Assembly (NCBI GenBank): GCA_038380795.1
Contig: CM076261.1
Span: 13,565,226 to 13,629,225, forward strand
Length of the DNA stretch: 64,000 nucleotides
DNA from: Pyrocephalus nanus
Taxonomy: Eukaryota; Chordata; Aves; Passeriformes; Tyrannidae
Direction of reading: 5' to 3'
Program-made: the position numbers and the translations under genes
Part shown: piece after piece, positions 23,458 to 36,248 of the stretch
Layout of the letters: every line of letters starts with the position of its first letter
How positions within the stretch are numbered: the stretch's first letter is position 1
Notes under the pieces: generated by a model
What the model was told of the DNA's origin: nothing
The model's database searches: none
What the model saw: the letters and a program-made list of their open reading frames with translations, nothing else

Positions 23458-26116
23458 AGATATTTTAGAAAAAGGAAAATTGATTATTCTATTCAGAGGG
23501 GCTTTACATTCAAACTACTCAAACAAAATAGATCACTCTTAGCAACAACTGAATACATAAAGGAGGTAGAAAACAAAAAGGATAATATAGCCAGATGATA
23601 ATGAAATATAAACTGCCTGCAAAGTTTTGCAAAACTGAATCTAAATCTGTTCTATTGATGGTCACAGACCACACAGCTGTAGAAGGAAAGAAATAAAATG
23701 TCAAACAATGAACAATTCTATAAGAATGAAGTGCCGATAATGTGTGCCAGAGTTTTTCTGCTTTGCTGGGATAAGTGTTCTGTACGAAATTCACCACAGA
23801 GAGAGGAAAATCCCAGTAGCTTTAATTCAGCAGGAAGAAGCTTGTCTATAGGTGAGGCAAAGTAATGCAAAGGAGTTACATCTTGCAGCACGGGCTTGTA
23901 ACACATACATGCACACAAAAGGCAACAAAAAAACCCACAACCAAAACACTCCTTCAAACAGCTACTTTGGTGATGACAGTTTTTGAGAAGAAACCAGGTT
24001 TTCTGTACTAACTTATTTTCTTCTGAAGTAGTTTTTTTATCATGCCTAATCTTCTCATGAAGAGAAATTTATGTGAAATACACAATTTCATAATATCTTG
24101 TATATTTATTAATTATATAGATACTGCACACGTACACTTCTAATTTGATCACATAAGCTGTTAGCTTTGTCTTCAAGCAAACCTATTTTGAAACACTTCC
24201 TAGAAACCTAAAATGCCAGTCCTGATATTTTCTGATTTAGATCAATTTATCTGTCAGTTAAAATGTGGCAAGTGTCTAGACATCTTCCGGTTGTCCATGG
24301 ACACTTTTACTTCAACTGTTTCAAAGCACCGTTTGAAATGTGGTTTATGTTCCATTTATGAGTGAATTCTTAGTGTTAAAAAAAATACTGTATTTTCCCT
24401 AGATCTTAGCTCGTACAATTGCTCCTTAACTAAAAGCACTGGGTAAGAATTATGTATCTAATAGCCCAATAATATTAGTTTCCAGTTTGCTGTGAGATAC
24501 TGTTTTTATTTATGGGAAAATTGGGCAAAATCTTATATAACACATGACTGACTAGATTAAGTGTAAGAAATGCCTAAATAGAAAGCAGGTCCATATTTGA
24601 TATAGAAAATATTGTATAATATTGGATAATATTGGATATTTTATATACTCTAGTATTTACCAGTGGACTGAAAGAGATTCATACATTTCTTTTCTAAAAA
24701 AGGAATACTTTATCACCCTCTCTTACTGATGAAATAGCTGATTCACACTGATTTAAGATTAGAGAAAGATAATTCTCCTGGGGAAAGAAAAGTCTTTACA
24801 AAAAGGTTCAGGAAATATGACATTTTCTCATCCCTGCAACATTCTGCTAGTTTTCAGTTTAGCTTTTCCACACTAGCACCTCAGATATAATCAAGGTTTC
24901 GTCTAAAGAGAGAAAGTAATTCTGCAGTGGTATTTGCAAATAATTGCATTTATTGATGATAATAGGATGAGCTCCTGTATTCATAAGATAGCTTACAAGT
25001 GCTGATTCTTGAATGCTGATCTCCACAGTCAAAAAATCTACCTTTAGTTTGGAAAGAGTTTGTCCATGTCCACAACATCACTGATGGATCATCAAACAAA
25101 GCCATCTTGAAGAGAGAAACGAAAGACAAAAGTTCCTCACTTCACTCTGTATGAATAAGTCTACCAAATATCCATATAATGCCTTGGCCTGTGTTATTTT
25201 CTGTCCCGACCTCCTCTTGGCATGTATGTTATACTGCACATGTACAGACCTGTGGTATAAGATATATATTCAAAATTTATATTTTCCAGGTACACTAGCC
25301 ATATTGCCCACACTTTGGCACAGACTGGATTTAAAATTTGTGATCATGTAAACTTATTTCTGCCCTGTCAATCTAAGAGGAAAAGATAGAGGTCTGTAAA
25401 TCAGGCAGTACTGGAAGGCATCAATAATTACTCATCTGTTTACATTATAAGAAGTCACACTTAAAATATCAGACAAGTAAGAAAATTGACATAAGTGGTG
25501 GTTTTTATGTCTTTTCTGAGGTGCTTAAGCCCTTCTCATCCTATCCAGAATCTGAAAGTTCCATATTTCATATCTTGATTGAAAGGTAGAAGAGAGGAAT
25601 AGACATTATTCAGATTAAAATAATAGGTTGAAGTACTAATGAAAGTAGAGTGGCAGATGCTTTTATAATGCTTAGACTGCTTGTCACTCTGGCTACTATT
25701 TACACACTAGGAAGAAGATACTTTCTGTCTTTTTTCTGATGGCTTTCATAAAAACAGGTGAGTAGTCAGGCAAATTGTCAGCATTCCTTTATAAGCAAAT
25801 AATCTCACATTGCATTAAGAAGAGGAGAGGGTATGAGGGTAATTACTGATCAACAGGTGACCACTGAAACATTTAGGTTCTTCTTTTCCATATAATACAT
25901 TGCAATGCCCTGCAGAGCAGAAAAAAACCATCCAGATTTTCAGTGAAAGGCTTAGAAATCTTCAGGTGAAGCAAGCTGCACAGATTTGCTAACTGTTCCA
26001 CTTTAAAAAAAAAGGGTCTCACAAGTGATAAAACTAATAAACAAGAAAAGCTTACCTACTGAGTATTTAAAAGGCCCTAACCAGTCATTCAAGTTTCCTT
26101 ACAATATAATCTTCAT
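23458..26116. other. Unique AT-rich sequence, no gene recognised
   Basis: A 10-bp tandem duplication ATAATATTGG lies at 24,616-24,635. Nothing else is recognised. Open frames below 95 codons are unsupported. Confidence 0.5.
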
Positions 26117-26200
26117 GTATTAAGACTGTCCAGTTGCAGAGGGGTGTGAGGGAGTGACTTTAGAGGGTACCTAGAATCCAGCCAGGGTCAAACCACTACA
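26117..26200 (+). mobile_element. LTR family A, 3' remnant (third copy)
   Basis: The last block 'gaatccagccagggtcaaaccactaca' follows the family-A 3' end. A 'gggagtga' block lies before it and a decayed 'tattaagactgtc' resembles the polyadenylation region. Most of the LTR is missing. The orientation is the same as in the other two copies. The match is short and diverged. Confidence 0.5.
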
Positions 26201-27132
26201 GCTGCATTTTTCCACTTTCTGGGAGATTTAATTTCCTGATCTCAACAGCCTTGGAGGGTAAAACTCAATAATGACATAGGCTTACTTGCATTGTCTTCAC
26301 CTTATTAAAGAGTTTAACATCCATACACAGTGCAGTAGTTTTTTCTTAGCAAATGTTTATACAGCATCTAACACAAAGGAATACTTGATTTTAAATCAGG
26401 CCATTAGGGCTACCATGAAACAATTAATTGCAGGTTTGCTCTATCTATAAAACTGAGTATAGAAATTTAACTGGCAATAAAAATCTGAAAAATACTAATG
26501 TAAATACCCAATATTTAAGGTTTAAATAAGGACATTTATATTTGAATTAAAAGCAAATCAATAGTACTCATTCATTACCTACATAAAACCTTCCTTTTGA
26601 TGTCAGAAGGTCAGGAACTGATTACATATTGATTTTAATGCAATTTAGATACAGTCTTTTCAGGATACTGTTTACCATAAACTTGATGATCAGGTGCAAG
26701 TGCAATAAACATTTGCCTGTAAATGTTATCATACAGATAGAAAATTCTTGAATACTGTATCTTCCTTATAAATAGCTTATTTTCATTCCTAAAATGTATT
26801 ACAATTTTTTAAAATTATTTCTTGGTACTTGACCTTTTATGAAAAAGTCCTGGAATATTTCATATGCATGATATCAAATGGGCATTGTTACAGTAAAATA
26901 ATTTCATAAAGATTTTTAGTATTTTAATGGAGTGGTTATTTCTACCAAAAATTCCATTGTTGATCATCAAGTTTTTGTTTAAAACCTAATGGTGTAGTGT
27001 ACTATTCTATTACACCCTTGTTCCTTCTGTGGTTTTCAGTTTTGTTAAACTAATGTTGTTTGTTTGTTTGTGGTTTGAGAATCAGTATGCTGTCCATAAT
27101 AGCAAACTGAATGTACATAGAACCACTCTTTA
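26201..27132. other. Unique AT-rich sequence, no feature recognised
   Basis: Strongly AT-rich. No repeat, exon or RNA gene was recognised. Confidence 0.5.
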
Positions 27133-27336
27133 ACAATAAGAAATTTTTTGCACTGAATGTAGTGAGACACTGTAACAGATTGTCCACAGAAGTTGTGGAT
27201 GTCCCATTGCTGAAAGTGTTCAAAGCGAGGTTGGATGGGGCTTTGAGCAGCATGATCTAATGAAAGATGGCAGAGGGATTGGACTGGATGATATTTGAAA
27301 GTCTCTTTCAACCTACAACATTCTATGGTTCTACAG
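27133..27336 (+). mobile_element. CR1 LINE 3' end, about 200 bp
   Basis: The plus strand follows CR1 closely. Blocks in order are 'gtgagacactgtaacagatt', 'cacagaagttgtggatgtcc', 'ctgaaagtgttcaaagcgag', 'gttggatggggctttgagca', 'gggattggactggatgat' and 'ctttcaacctacaacattct'. It ends in the tail ATTCTATGGTTCTAC. It is 5'-truncated as usual. The open frames over it on the minus strand are antisense artefacts. Confidence 0.92.
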
Positions 27337-30300
27337 TCATGACCAGGAAGATAAAACTCCTTAAGTTTTATCAAACCTCCCTGCAAATTTGACCAGGATC
27401 ACAGTGTTCATGGTTATGCTGAGTACAATTCATGAATTCTCTGTGCTGTGTCTTTGCAACCATACCAGGTCACATCTATTGACTGCAAGAAGATTGCATT
27501 ACAGTTGAATGTTATCACAAAATCTTCTGCCTTGTGCTGAACCCAATAGATGAACTTTCACAAAAAACACCTGGCAATCCCTCATTCTACAGAGTTGCTT
27601 TTCAAAAGTCAGTTGAAGAGGAAAGATTTAATTACTTAAATATATAACTACTTCACCCTGAGATTGGAGTGAGCTGAGCTACCTTTATATTTCCCTTTCT
27701 TCCCTAATTCCTTGCAAAGAAATTTAAACTTTTTACAGTTTAAGAGTAATTAAGAGTAAATTTGTAATCCATAGAACTTGGCAGGGAAAAAAAAGAGGGT
27801 GAGTTTTCAAGTAATTGTGAATGCATCCCAGTATACTGCAAATTTGCTTAGATCTGCTTTAGACATGATTTTAAACAAACTTTAAAAGTAATGTAGAAAT
27901 GCTGTTTGCATTTTTTACACATCATAGTATCTGAGTTTTTTTCAGATTTCTTATCACAAATTCAATTTCCAAGATGTCTTGTAAGTAAACTTATAAGCAA
28001 GTGCAAGAAGGAAGAAATTCTAAGACAAAACTCCTTCTTTTGAAGGTACTTTGCAACAAATTCACTCAGAGACTGAATGCTTAAAAAAAGACAATTTAAA
28101 ACTGATAATGATAGGGAAGGCATTAAACAAAGCCATTATAGTAAAGGCCTGACTTGAGGATTTTGAAGCGAACCGAAGTATTTACAGAGGGAATTCTGGA
28201 AAGAAGGATGGTGAATGGATAGCTGCTGTAAATTAAATATATCAATGGTATTAGTTATGCCTGTATTCAAGAGAGTTTAAAAAATCTTTTCAGAAAAGAA
28301 AAAAAGCCCCAACCAACCAACAAAAAATTGTTGTAGAAAATGTATACCTTTTCTCTCATTTTCAGGTTTCTATTATTTCATTACAATGACTGACTAGAAT
28401 CTAAATTAATCAATTCTAGAGCTTTTCTCTTATAATGAAAAAATAAGTTCAAAGAAAGCACATGAAACATACATATATTTCTTTGCATCAGGAAATGTTT
28501 TCCCTTTCTGATAAAAATGAAGTCACTTATAGCAAATATTCCAAAAGAAGTTATGGAAAAGGCTAACTTTCTCCTCTGCTTGAAATGACTTCAGTGTACA
28601 AAATTCAATTTGGTACTTTTGCAATAAAACAGTCTGAGAGGGCAAAGGCCTTAACAAAGTGGGAAAAGATTTGCTTGACAGTTTATGAATTACAGTGGAG
28701 ATGCACTTAGAAAAATACAGTCTCTTTTATAAACTGTGACTAATCAGAACAAAGGGGCCTCACTTCTACAACACACAGATTCTGTGGTAAGACACATGAT
28801 GTTTAAGTTATATTGGTTGATTACCATTAAGGCATCATTTACCAACTGCAAACTGAACAATAAAAATCTAGATCCTAACAATCAGAAGAACACATATACT
28901 TTTATTTAAAAAGTACTTTTGAAAAATAGTCTTTGTTAAATCCATGGTCTAAAAAGAAAAAAAAAAAAACAACAAACAAAACCAAACACAAATGCTGGAA
29001 ATTATCTGTTTTACCTGACCACTAATTCTCATTATTTCTGAGTAAGCACACATTGGCTTCATGCTCTGGAAATAAGCTGCTGTTACAAGGAAGTCTAAAT
29101 ATAAAATTGCTATGCTATCTCTTTGTTAATGGATACCACTGAATAATTAAACTCCAAGAATAATAATCATAATTTGCCTTGTTATTACTGGAGTATTTTA
29201 CTTCTAACATCTAAGGTAAACTCTCTTCCTTCCTCCTCCTCCTCAAGAAGACCAAGAGGTGAAAAATGTCTAAGTTGACAACATTCATTATGCCTGACCA
29301 AAAGAAATATCTGATGTAGTGTCAGATAAAGAATTACGCCAGTAAGTGAAATATTTGTTGATGATTCAAATTCTTCTGTTATACAATGTCTGAAAATATT
29401 TCTCAACTTGCACTGAACAAAGTGTACCCTGGGTTGGGACTTCTAACATAGATCACTGAATGTTAATTAAAAAAAAAAAAAAAAAAAAAAAAAGTGTTTA
29501 ACTAGGTAACCTTATAAACCAAAACCAGCTGTTTTGATTGCATTTTTTCCCCCCAAGCATCTAATAGCTACTCCTTTATGGATGTATAAATTTAAACTGT
29601 CTTCTGCCTTTTGAATGTCTTCTTTCCTTATTTTTTAACACCTTTTTTCTTTATTTTTTCTTTTTTTTTTGCCCCTAGCCAACAGTGAGAAACCTGTCAT
29701 TTAAGATTCATTACAAGGAGTTTTCCTAAACTGTGCAGGCAGATCATTGTATAGATGTAGTACTGATCCTTTAGATAATATCCTACAGTCTCATTTCTAT
29801 TTTTTTTTGTGAAGTGTAAAGGTAATACTAAAGAGACAATAATTTAAAAACACCTCTTTTCTTACTCTATTAATGACTCAATTATTTTAAAATACTATCT
29901 CTGGATCCACAGTGACATAATTATTTTCTGCATTTCAATACTGTGAATTATTAAGTGTACTGCCCTTACATAACCCAGGGGTTGGTGTTTGGGTGGTTTT
30001 TATTTTTTGCTTTTTCTTTTTTTTTTAGGATGTTTACTAACAGAGAGAACTCTCACTTTAAAGAAGCACTTTAAAACTACTTGAAAGTATCATTTAGAAG
30101 AGAATTATTGATGCCATGTATATGAGGAAAATTATACACCATATATTCAAGTATCATTCTTTTAAATTAAACTAGGAAGATTATACTCTTTCACCAATAA
30201 ACATGGCAAGAAAGAAATTTTACATAATAAATGTGGGTTTTCTAGCTTCCTTTTAAATTGATATATGCCTGGAAAGTTTCGTAGTTCTAGTATCAGGACT

Positions 30301-33200
30301 TAAATGGAACAAAATAGACCTGAGCCATATTAAAAATTTGGAATTTAAATGTATGTCCTCACAAATTTAATTAAGAAAAACAAGATGCTTTTCAGACTAT
30401 ATTTTTTTTTTTGTCTTGCAAAAATGATGCACAACTGGAAACATTCCTGATTAGACCATAGAGAAGTTGGCAGAATAATTCGAATAAAGTTTTAGCAATG
30501 CAAAACAGAGCAGCAAAGGCAGGATAAAACCAGAGCAAGCAGTACAGTGAATAAGTTGAGCCATCAAACTTATATGTTTTAATACAGTCTGAAATCCTGT
30601 AAATAAACTTTTAGGAAAAAGAAGAAACACCTGCATTTCCCCAAGCTGAGAAAGCTATAAATTTCTTATTGACTCTAGCTTAGATCTAGGATTCACTAAA
30701 ACCTAACAGGAATTAAGAGGATAAGTGCAAAGCAAGCCAGCTGCCTGTCTTCTCCTTTTGTTGTCTTTCCCCAAGACTTAAGGTGACTGAAATCTCATAA
30801 GGCACGAGACACAGCTAATTAAAGGGGAGTGTGATAACACTCAGCTATTATCAACACCTCAGTTGCTGCATATTATAAAAAACTGTGTGCTGATGAGATC
30901 TCTAGGTGGACTGACATTGCCTTTTCAGCTAATGTGGGCTAGAGACCTGAAGTTAAAGCATCAGACACAAACAGCTACAGCTTGTTTTAAACAGCAACAG
31001 AGAAGGTTTGCTTGTTCTTCAGCTGCAATATTTATGATGGAGACCTGGGGAAAAAATTATTTAGAGTTTATATGTCTAACTTATGATTTGCCCATTTCAC
31101 ACACTTGAGTGTGAGGTTATAACTTAAGATTTTATTAACGTTTTTATTAATTTAGTAAAAGAAGAGTAAGGTGTAGTGAGTTTTAGTGAGTTAGCAGCTT
31201 TGGTAATTGATATAGATAGAAAGATATGTGGATTACTTACTACTGAGGTAGGAGGTGACTGGACTGTTAATGAAGTATTAAACTTTGCAATGTGAAAAAC
31301 TGGTAACTTATGCCAGGTTAATAAAGTAGCTTTGACACCTATTTTTGATAAGATGCTTTATAAGGATAAGTCATTTTGACTTTAAAATCTCTCATGTGTA
31401 TTTGTAAGGCTATGTTAGCCTTAAATCTGTTCTTGTGCTATAATCGAAAAACAAATGAGGTTATGCTGAATCAGTAAAACATTGTTCTTTAGATTTGTTT
31501 TTCAACAAATATTTTAACTGACATATTAGTGCCCAGCATCTGTCATGTTTGTCATGTGGGAAACTTAAGCATGACAGCACTTATTTGTTCTACTGCTCAT
31601 CATGACTTTGAATTACAGCAGCAAAGGTAGTTGACTTACATTTTTCTTTTGGTTTGTATAATTTTTACTTAACCCTTTGTAGGGATGAACTAAAAAATTG
31701 ATTAAAACCTAGATCTGATCACTAAAAGTTTAAATGAAACCTAGTTTCTGAGATATGGTTTTATAATAACTTTTTTACTGACAATAACTCTAACAAAATT
31801 AACATATTTTCAGTATGCTTTTAGTTCCAGAAGTTTCCAACACTTCCTTTTTTCTAAGAAATATGCATCAGTCAGGCAGCAAAAAACATACAGAATGGGT
31901 TACTTAACTGAAAAAAGCTAACAACAACGTTAACGACAAAGTAGTTAACAACAAAATTTAGGCAGAATTCAAACTACTAATGTGTGTACTAAACTTGGTT
32001 TTTTTCACCTTTGCTATCAGCTTTTGAGTTTCTTCATTATAATTAGCCACTAAATTTACTATGTTCCTCTGTCCCAATGCATTTTTAGCTGGTTAAAGAA
32101 TTCCATAACTTGACCTGTGACTCAGAGGGAACTAATTTTGGAGAATAATGGGCTCAGCAATATGAATCTGAAACTAGGGTATATGAGGAAAATATAAACC
32201 AAGGGACTAAAGAGGGGACTAAAGAGTACAAAAGCATGGCTATGGCTACTGAAACCACAATAAATGAAATACACCAGCTAACAGATCTTTTTTCCTCCTA
32301 GTCCCATAGTTTTTCACCAGATTATTTCTTCTTCCAGTAATTGCCTTCAGAAAGCTGAAGAGCAAGGGATCTGAATTAACTGATAAAAGCCTTAACTTAA
32401 GCATTTAAACTCCAGTGTAAATGTACAGTGCTCTTAATCTTAAGTGCCACATATGTGCTCCCCACCTTTCTTTTATGCATGCATTTTCAGAAACTGATTA
32501 GTCTTCTGCATCTTTTATAGTCCTGATGTCTTTCCTTTTCTGTTGAAAAGGAATTTGATACATCCCATCATGGCAGAAGTCTGGAAGAATAGGCTGGTAA
32601 GCAGTCTTTGGGACAGGGTATCCTTTCCGCTCTCTAATATTCCAGTTTTTGCAGAATCACCCAATAAATGAAGAAGCCCCAGTTGACTATGAATGTTACA
32701 TCACTCCCGGGAGATGGACTAGCTTCTCCCTTCCTTCATCTTTCAGCTGCAGGAAAGGTCTAGGACAATGGGAGACATAGTATTTACTTGGAAAAAATAA
32801 ATGGGGAGAACTATCACCTAACGAGCAACTTGTAGTAAAAAAAGAAAAAAACAATAGATGAAACGTAGATTATTAGTTTAGTGTCCTTGAGAAGCAAATG
32901 GGATAAATTGGAAGGCAACAATCTGAAATGTTCAGCTTGAAGAATAAAAAATAAAATGGCAACTCTCAATTACATATGATTCACTAAAAAAAATGCTAAA
33001 AAATGATAAGCAGTTCCTGCTTCCTCCAGTTTAATGGTATTAGACGGGTGGGATAAAGGAAAATTCCATGTCTGTTTTGTGTTTCTTTTCTTTTAACTGT
33101 TTCTCTGTTCCCCTCTGACAGTGTGATAGACAGGGTCTTAGGCTTGCAATATGCCTCATCTCACACAACAGCTCTTTGGAGTCAGTCTCCACTTGAAGTT
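27337..33200. other. Unique AT-rich sequence with poly(A) tract, no gene recognised
   Basis: A 25-base A run occupies 29,469-29,493, with no recognisable retroposon body on either side. The segment 30,795-30,870 has TAATTA and GATAA words in balanced sequence and might be regulatory. A 12-bp tandem duplication (GGGACTAAAGAG) lies at 32,203-32,226. Nothing coding was recognised. Confidence 0.5.
29469..29493. repeat. Poly(A) tract, 25 bases
   Basis: A pure A run. The sequence upstream does not read as a processed transcript or SINE that I recognise, so it is listed only as a homopolymer. Confidence 0.95.
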
Positions 33201-33235
33201 TGCCAGGAAGGCTGGAGTTTAATCTTTTGCCCAAA

Positions 33236-33265
33236 ACTTCATTCTTGTCTCTCCTTAGGTAAGAG
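33236..33265 (+). other. Candidate recursive splice site (juxtaposed acceptor and donor)
   Basis: A pyrimidine-rich run ending CTCTCCTTAG is followed at once by GTAAGAG, with AG at 33,257-33,258 and GT at 33,259-33,260. A zero-length exon of this type is the hallmark of recursive splicing sites in very long vertebrate introns, mostly of neuronal adhesion and signalling genes. If real, it means the window lies in a long intron of a plus-strand gene. A single motif of this quality can arise by chance, so this is inference. Confidence 0.25.
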
Positions 33266-36199
33266 ACTGTCTACTCATTTACTTAGTGATAAAGTAATTT
33301 ACCTTCTCTAGCTGTATAAATGTCTTTTTTATACTAAGAATCATCTCCACATAACTGTCTTGTAAACAACTCCTAGCTATACAGTTTTGGTGACAACTAA
33401 ACATTCTTTCATGCAAAATATTGTCTTCTAATGGGCCATATAGCAGATGGGGCTGATTAAAGTCTCAATGCTGAGAGCAATTATGACAGTTAATAGTTCC
33501 TTTGAGGGGACTAAAAGTCAATTTCTTCTACATAGTCACTCTGTAAGAGGTTATCATGTTTTTATTGTATTTGAATGATTTTGATATTGAATATTGACAT
33601 TGTCTTATGTTTCACTAGGTTCATGGTAGTTGACTAGGGTAAGCAAGGCATGTTTTAATAGCAATACCTATTTAATTTTTTTTTTTAATTTTCATATTGT
33701 AATGTGATTGTTTAGATGCATGTGGCATTTTATACAAAGGGAAGCATAAGATAATGACTTTATGTGGAGTGTTAGAAATAATATTCAATATTCAATAATA
33801 TTTCAATAACTTGCTAGAGATGCAACTCAAAAAAACACCCAAAAACCTAAATGAACACCAGCATATTTAGGGCATCCTGTTCAGAGGAAAAAAAGAGAAT
33901 TATCATAGAATAATAAGTAATAATTCACCATTATTTGTACATAGTAATTTGTAATTGTTCAGGCACTTTTTGCCCTTGGTAAAGCGTTATGCAACTGTAT
34001 ATTAATCTGCTAAAAATATATTTTAAAAACATTCATAAAGTTCTATTGCAATGCTCTTTTCAAAGCTTAAAATGGTAAATTATCTGAAATTTTTCTGTGA
34101 CATTATTAGTACTTTCAGAATTTTTGTAAATTTAGTGTTTAGACACTAAATGAGAAAACTAACAATGTTTTTATCTCTAGCCCAGTTACGATGACAAATT
34201 CTCTTCTCTGGGCTAGCAAAACAAAAATACTGCATAGTGAATTTTCTGTGCAATAGCTGAACTTTCTTCATTGTCCAGATAATGTTGTTGGACTTCTCTT
34301 AAACAGTTGAACACTTTGTGATTCCTCTTTATAACCAGGGATAAAAATGTTCAGGTTTAAAATCTATATTCAAGAAATCCTAATATAAAAATGTAAGCTA
34401 TTTATAAATCCAGGTAAAAATCTGTTCCAGAGCTGTCTATGTTTTCTAATGCTATATAAAGCATTCTTCATGTTCTGCTCTGTCTAGAAGGACAGACACA
34501 AGTCTCACTGGACAAATACAGACAATTGCTTAGAAAATGTTCTGGAAACTGAAACTCAATTACGAATCAGGTGATAAATAAAGTACCAAAGAAGCAAGGT
34601 GAGCAGCCTGCTAGCTTCATTTCTGGATAAACAGGGGATAGGAGTTGGATCTTCTATTGACATACAAAGACTTCTCTGTTTTATTTTTCTCATTTCATAT
34701 TTCTAAACTGGAGATGTGCTAATATTTCCTTATGGAAATTCTTATAAGGTACCACCAGACAGAACTACTGTAATCTTACTGATCTGCAAAACACATACTA
34801 TGAGATTCTTCTAAATGTCTGCATAAGCTTCAGCAATTTCAGTCAAGCAAATATTCGAAAATATCCAGTCTTGGTTTTAAAAATGTCAGTGTGGCATAAT
34901 CTTTTATAAATTCCAAAGTAAATTCTAATAAGTGTGTCATAAGTATCCTAACCTTTACAATTCCCATGTATTTTTTACTTTAACACTGTGTTCTTTAAGC
35001 CTGTGTTTACCTGTATAAAATATGCAAAGTGATTCTAGTGTATTCTTTTGTTATCTATATCAAAAATGTTGCAAGCTTAAATCTTTATTATTAATTTTTA
35101 TATAATCAAACTTGCTAATAAAAGTAAAGAAACTACAATGATTCTTTGAAATGCATGTACTGAAATGATTATAACCAGGTCAACTAACTGGTTTCAGGAT
35201 GTAACAATTGCTGATTTTGTTTAATTCACTTGACATGTGGTAAATCATGTAGTACCATGGTGGTGTCTGAAAAACATTGTCTGGGAAGATGGAAGCCTAA
35301 GTACTATTGATTTTACCTTTTTCATTATTCAGTTTGTTGGGGTTTTTTTCCCTTTATCCCATATATATGAATCTAACAAGTTTAGACTTGGTTGAATGGC
35401 ATTAATTGCATCCTCCTTTAGTTCTCACCTAAGGATCTGCATAATACTTATGTACTATAGCTGCTCACGATTATTATTTTCCCATTCCCAAAAGACAGCA
35501 CTGTATCAAGATTTTTTTTTTTTTCCCATTCATACTTCTTCAGGATTCTAAAGTGTTAGAAAATTACCATTAATGGTTCATGACTATGACTTTGGCAGTT
35601 AACAACGTAGAATATCTTGGGAAACTTGGCTAAGGGATTACTTTTCTCCAGTTAAGTTGCCTTATCTATTGATAGTACTCATTATCAGAGGATAAAAAAA
35701 GTAAGTAGAGTCAGAAAAATGTGTAGAACTGAGACTGCAAAATGTGCCCCTCAAAAGAGAACTTCACTGGGTCAATGCAGGAGAGCAATATTTTCATCCT
35801 GACAGAGAACTAATCTTATCAGAAAAAGGAATAGAGTGTTCATCAGTCTTGATTTAATATCAAAACTTGATTTTGATTTAATAAGTAAGTGGTAAATAAG
35901 CTGTTTCTGGAATGATTCACCATACATAAATACACAGGTAAAGCTTTTGATTTCTCAGGTACTGATTTATATTTTACAATTATTAACAGCTGCTGTACTA
36001 ATTATTAAAATATTTATAATTCAGAAAAGTGTTGCAGTTATTTACATTGTGGTAGAAATGGCCTATTAGTGCAGACTTTACTTTCTCAGCTGATAAATTC
36101 CAATCTGTTAAAATAACACTATTTTTTATACACAGTATATAAGTCAAGGCAGATGTTGCTAGAATTTTGTCAATGAATCATGTTCTCTCATACCCCCAG
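33266..36199. other. Unique AT-rich sequence with two hairpins, no gene recognised
   Basis: Apart from the inverted repeats at 34,130-34,216 nothing is recognised. Confidence 0.5.
34130..34216. repeat. Two neighbouring perfect 9-bp-arm hairpins
   Basis: The first has arms ATTTAGTGT (34,130-34,138) and ACACTAAAT (34,143-34,151) with a 4-base loop. The second has arms CTAGCCCAG (34,177-34,185) and CTGGGCTAG (34,208-34,216) with a 22-base loop. The stems are perfect but short. No microRNA family was recognised. Confidence 0.55.
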
Positions 36200-36248
36200 G
36201 TCCTTAGCAGAAGCACTGGCAATATGGTATACTGCAAGGCAATCTGCA
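36200..36248 (+). other. Candidate 49-bp exon, framed by consensus splice signals
   Basis: The acceptor reads TCTCTCATACCCCCAG and the donor reads GCA|GTAAGTTA. Two of three frames are open across the 49 bases (for example VLSRSTGNMVYCKAIC). No protein family is recognised from so few residues. It may be an exon of a long noncoding or coding transcript, or a chance pairing of sites. A length not divisible by three would shift the frame if it were alternatively included. Confidence 0.2.

Noticed and set aside
27045..27386. Minus-strand open frames of 113 and 67 codons
   Set aside because: They are antisense to a CR1 tail and do not match CR1 reverse transcriptase.
29469..29493. Poly(A) as the tail of a processed pseudogene or SINE
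   Set aside because: No recognisable transcript body upstream and no flanking target duplication.
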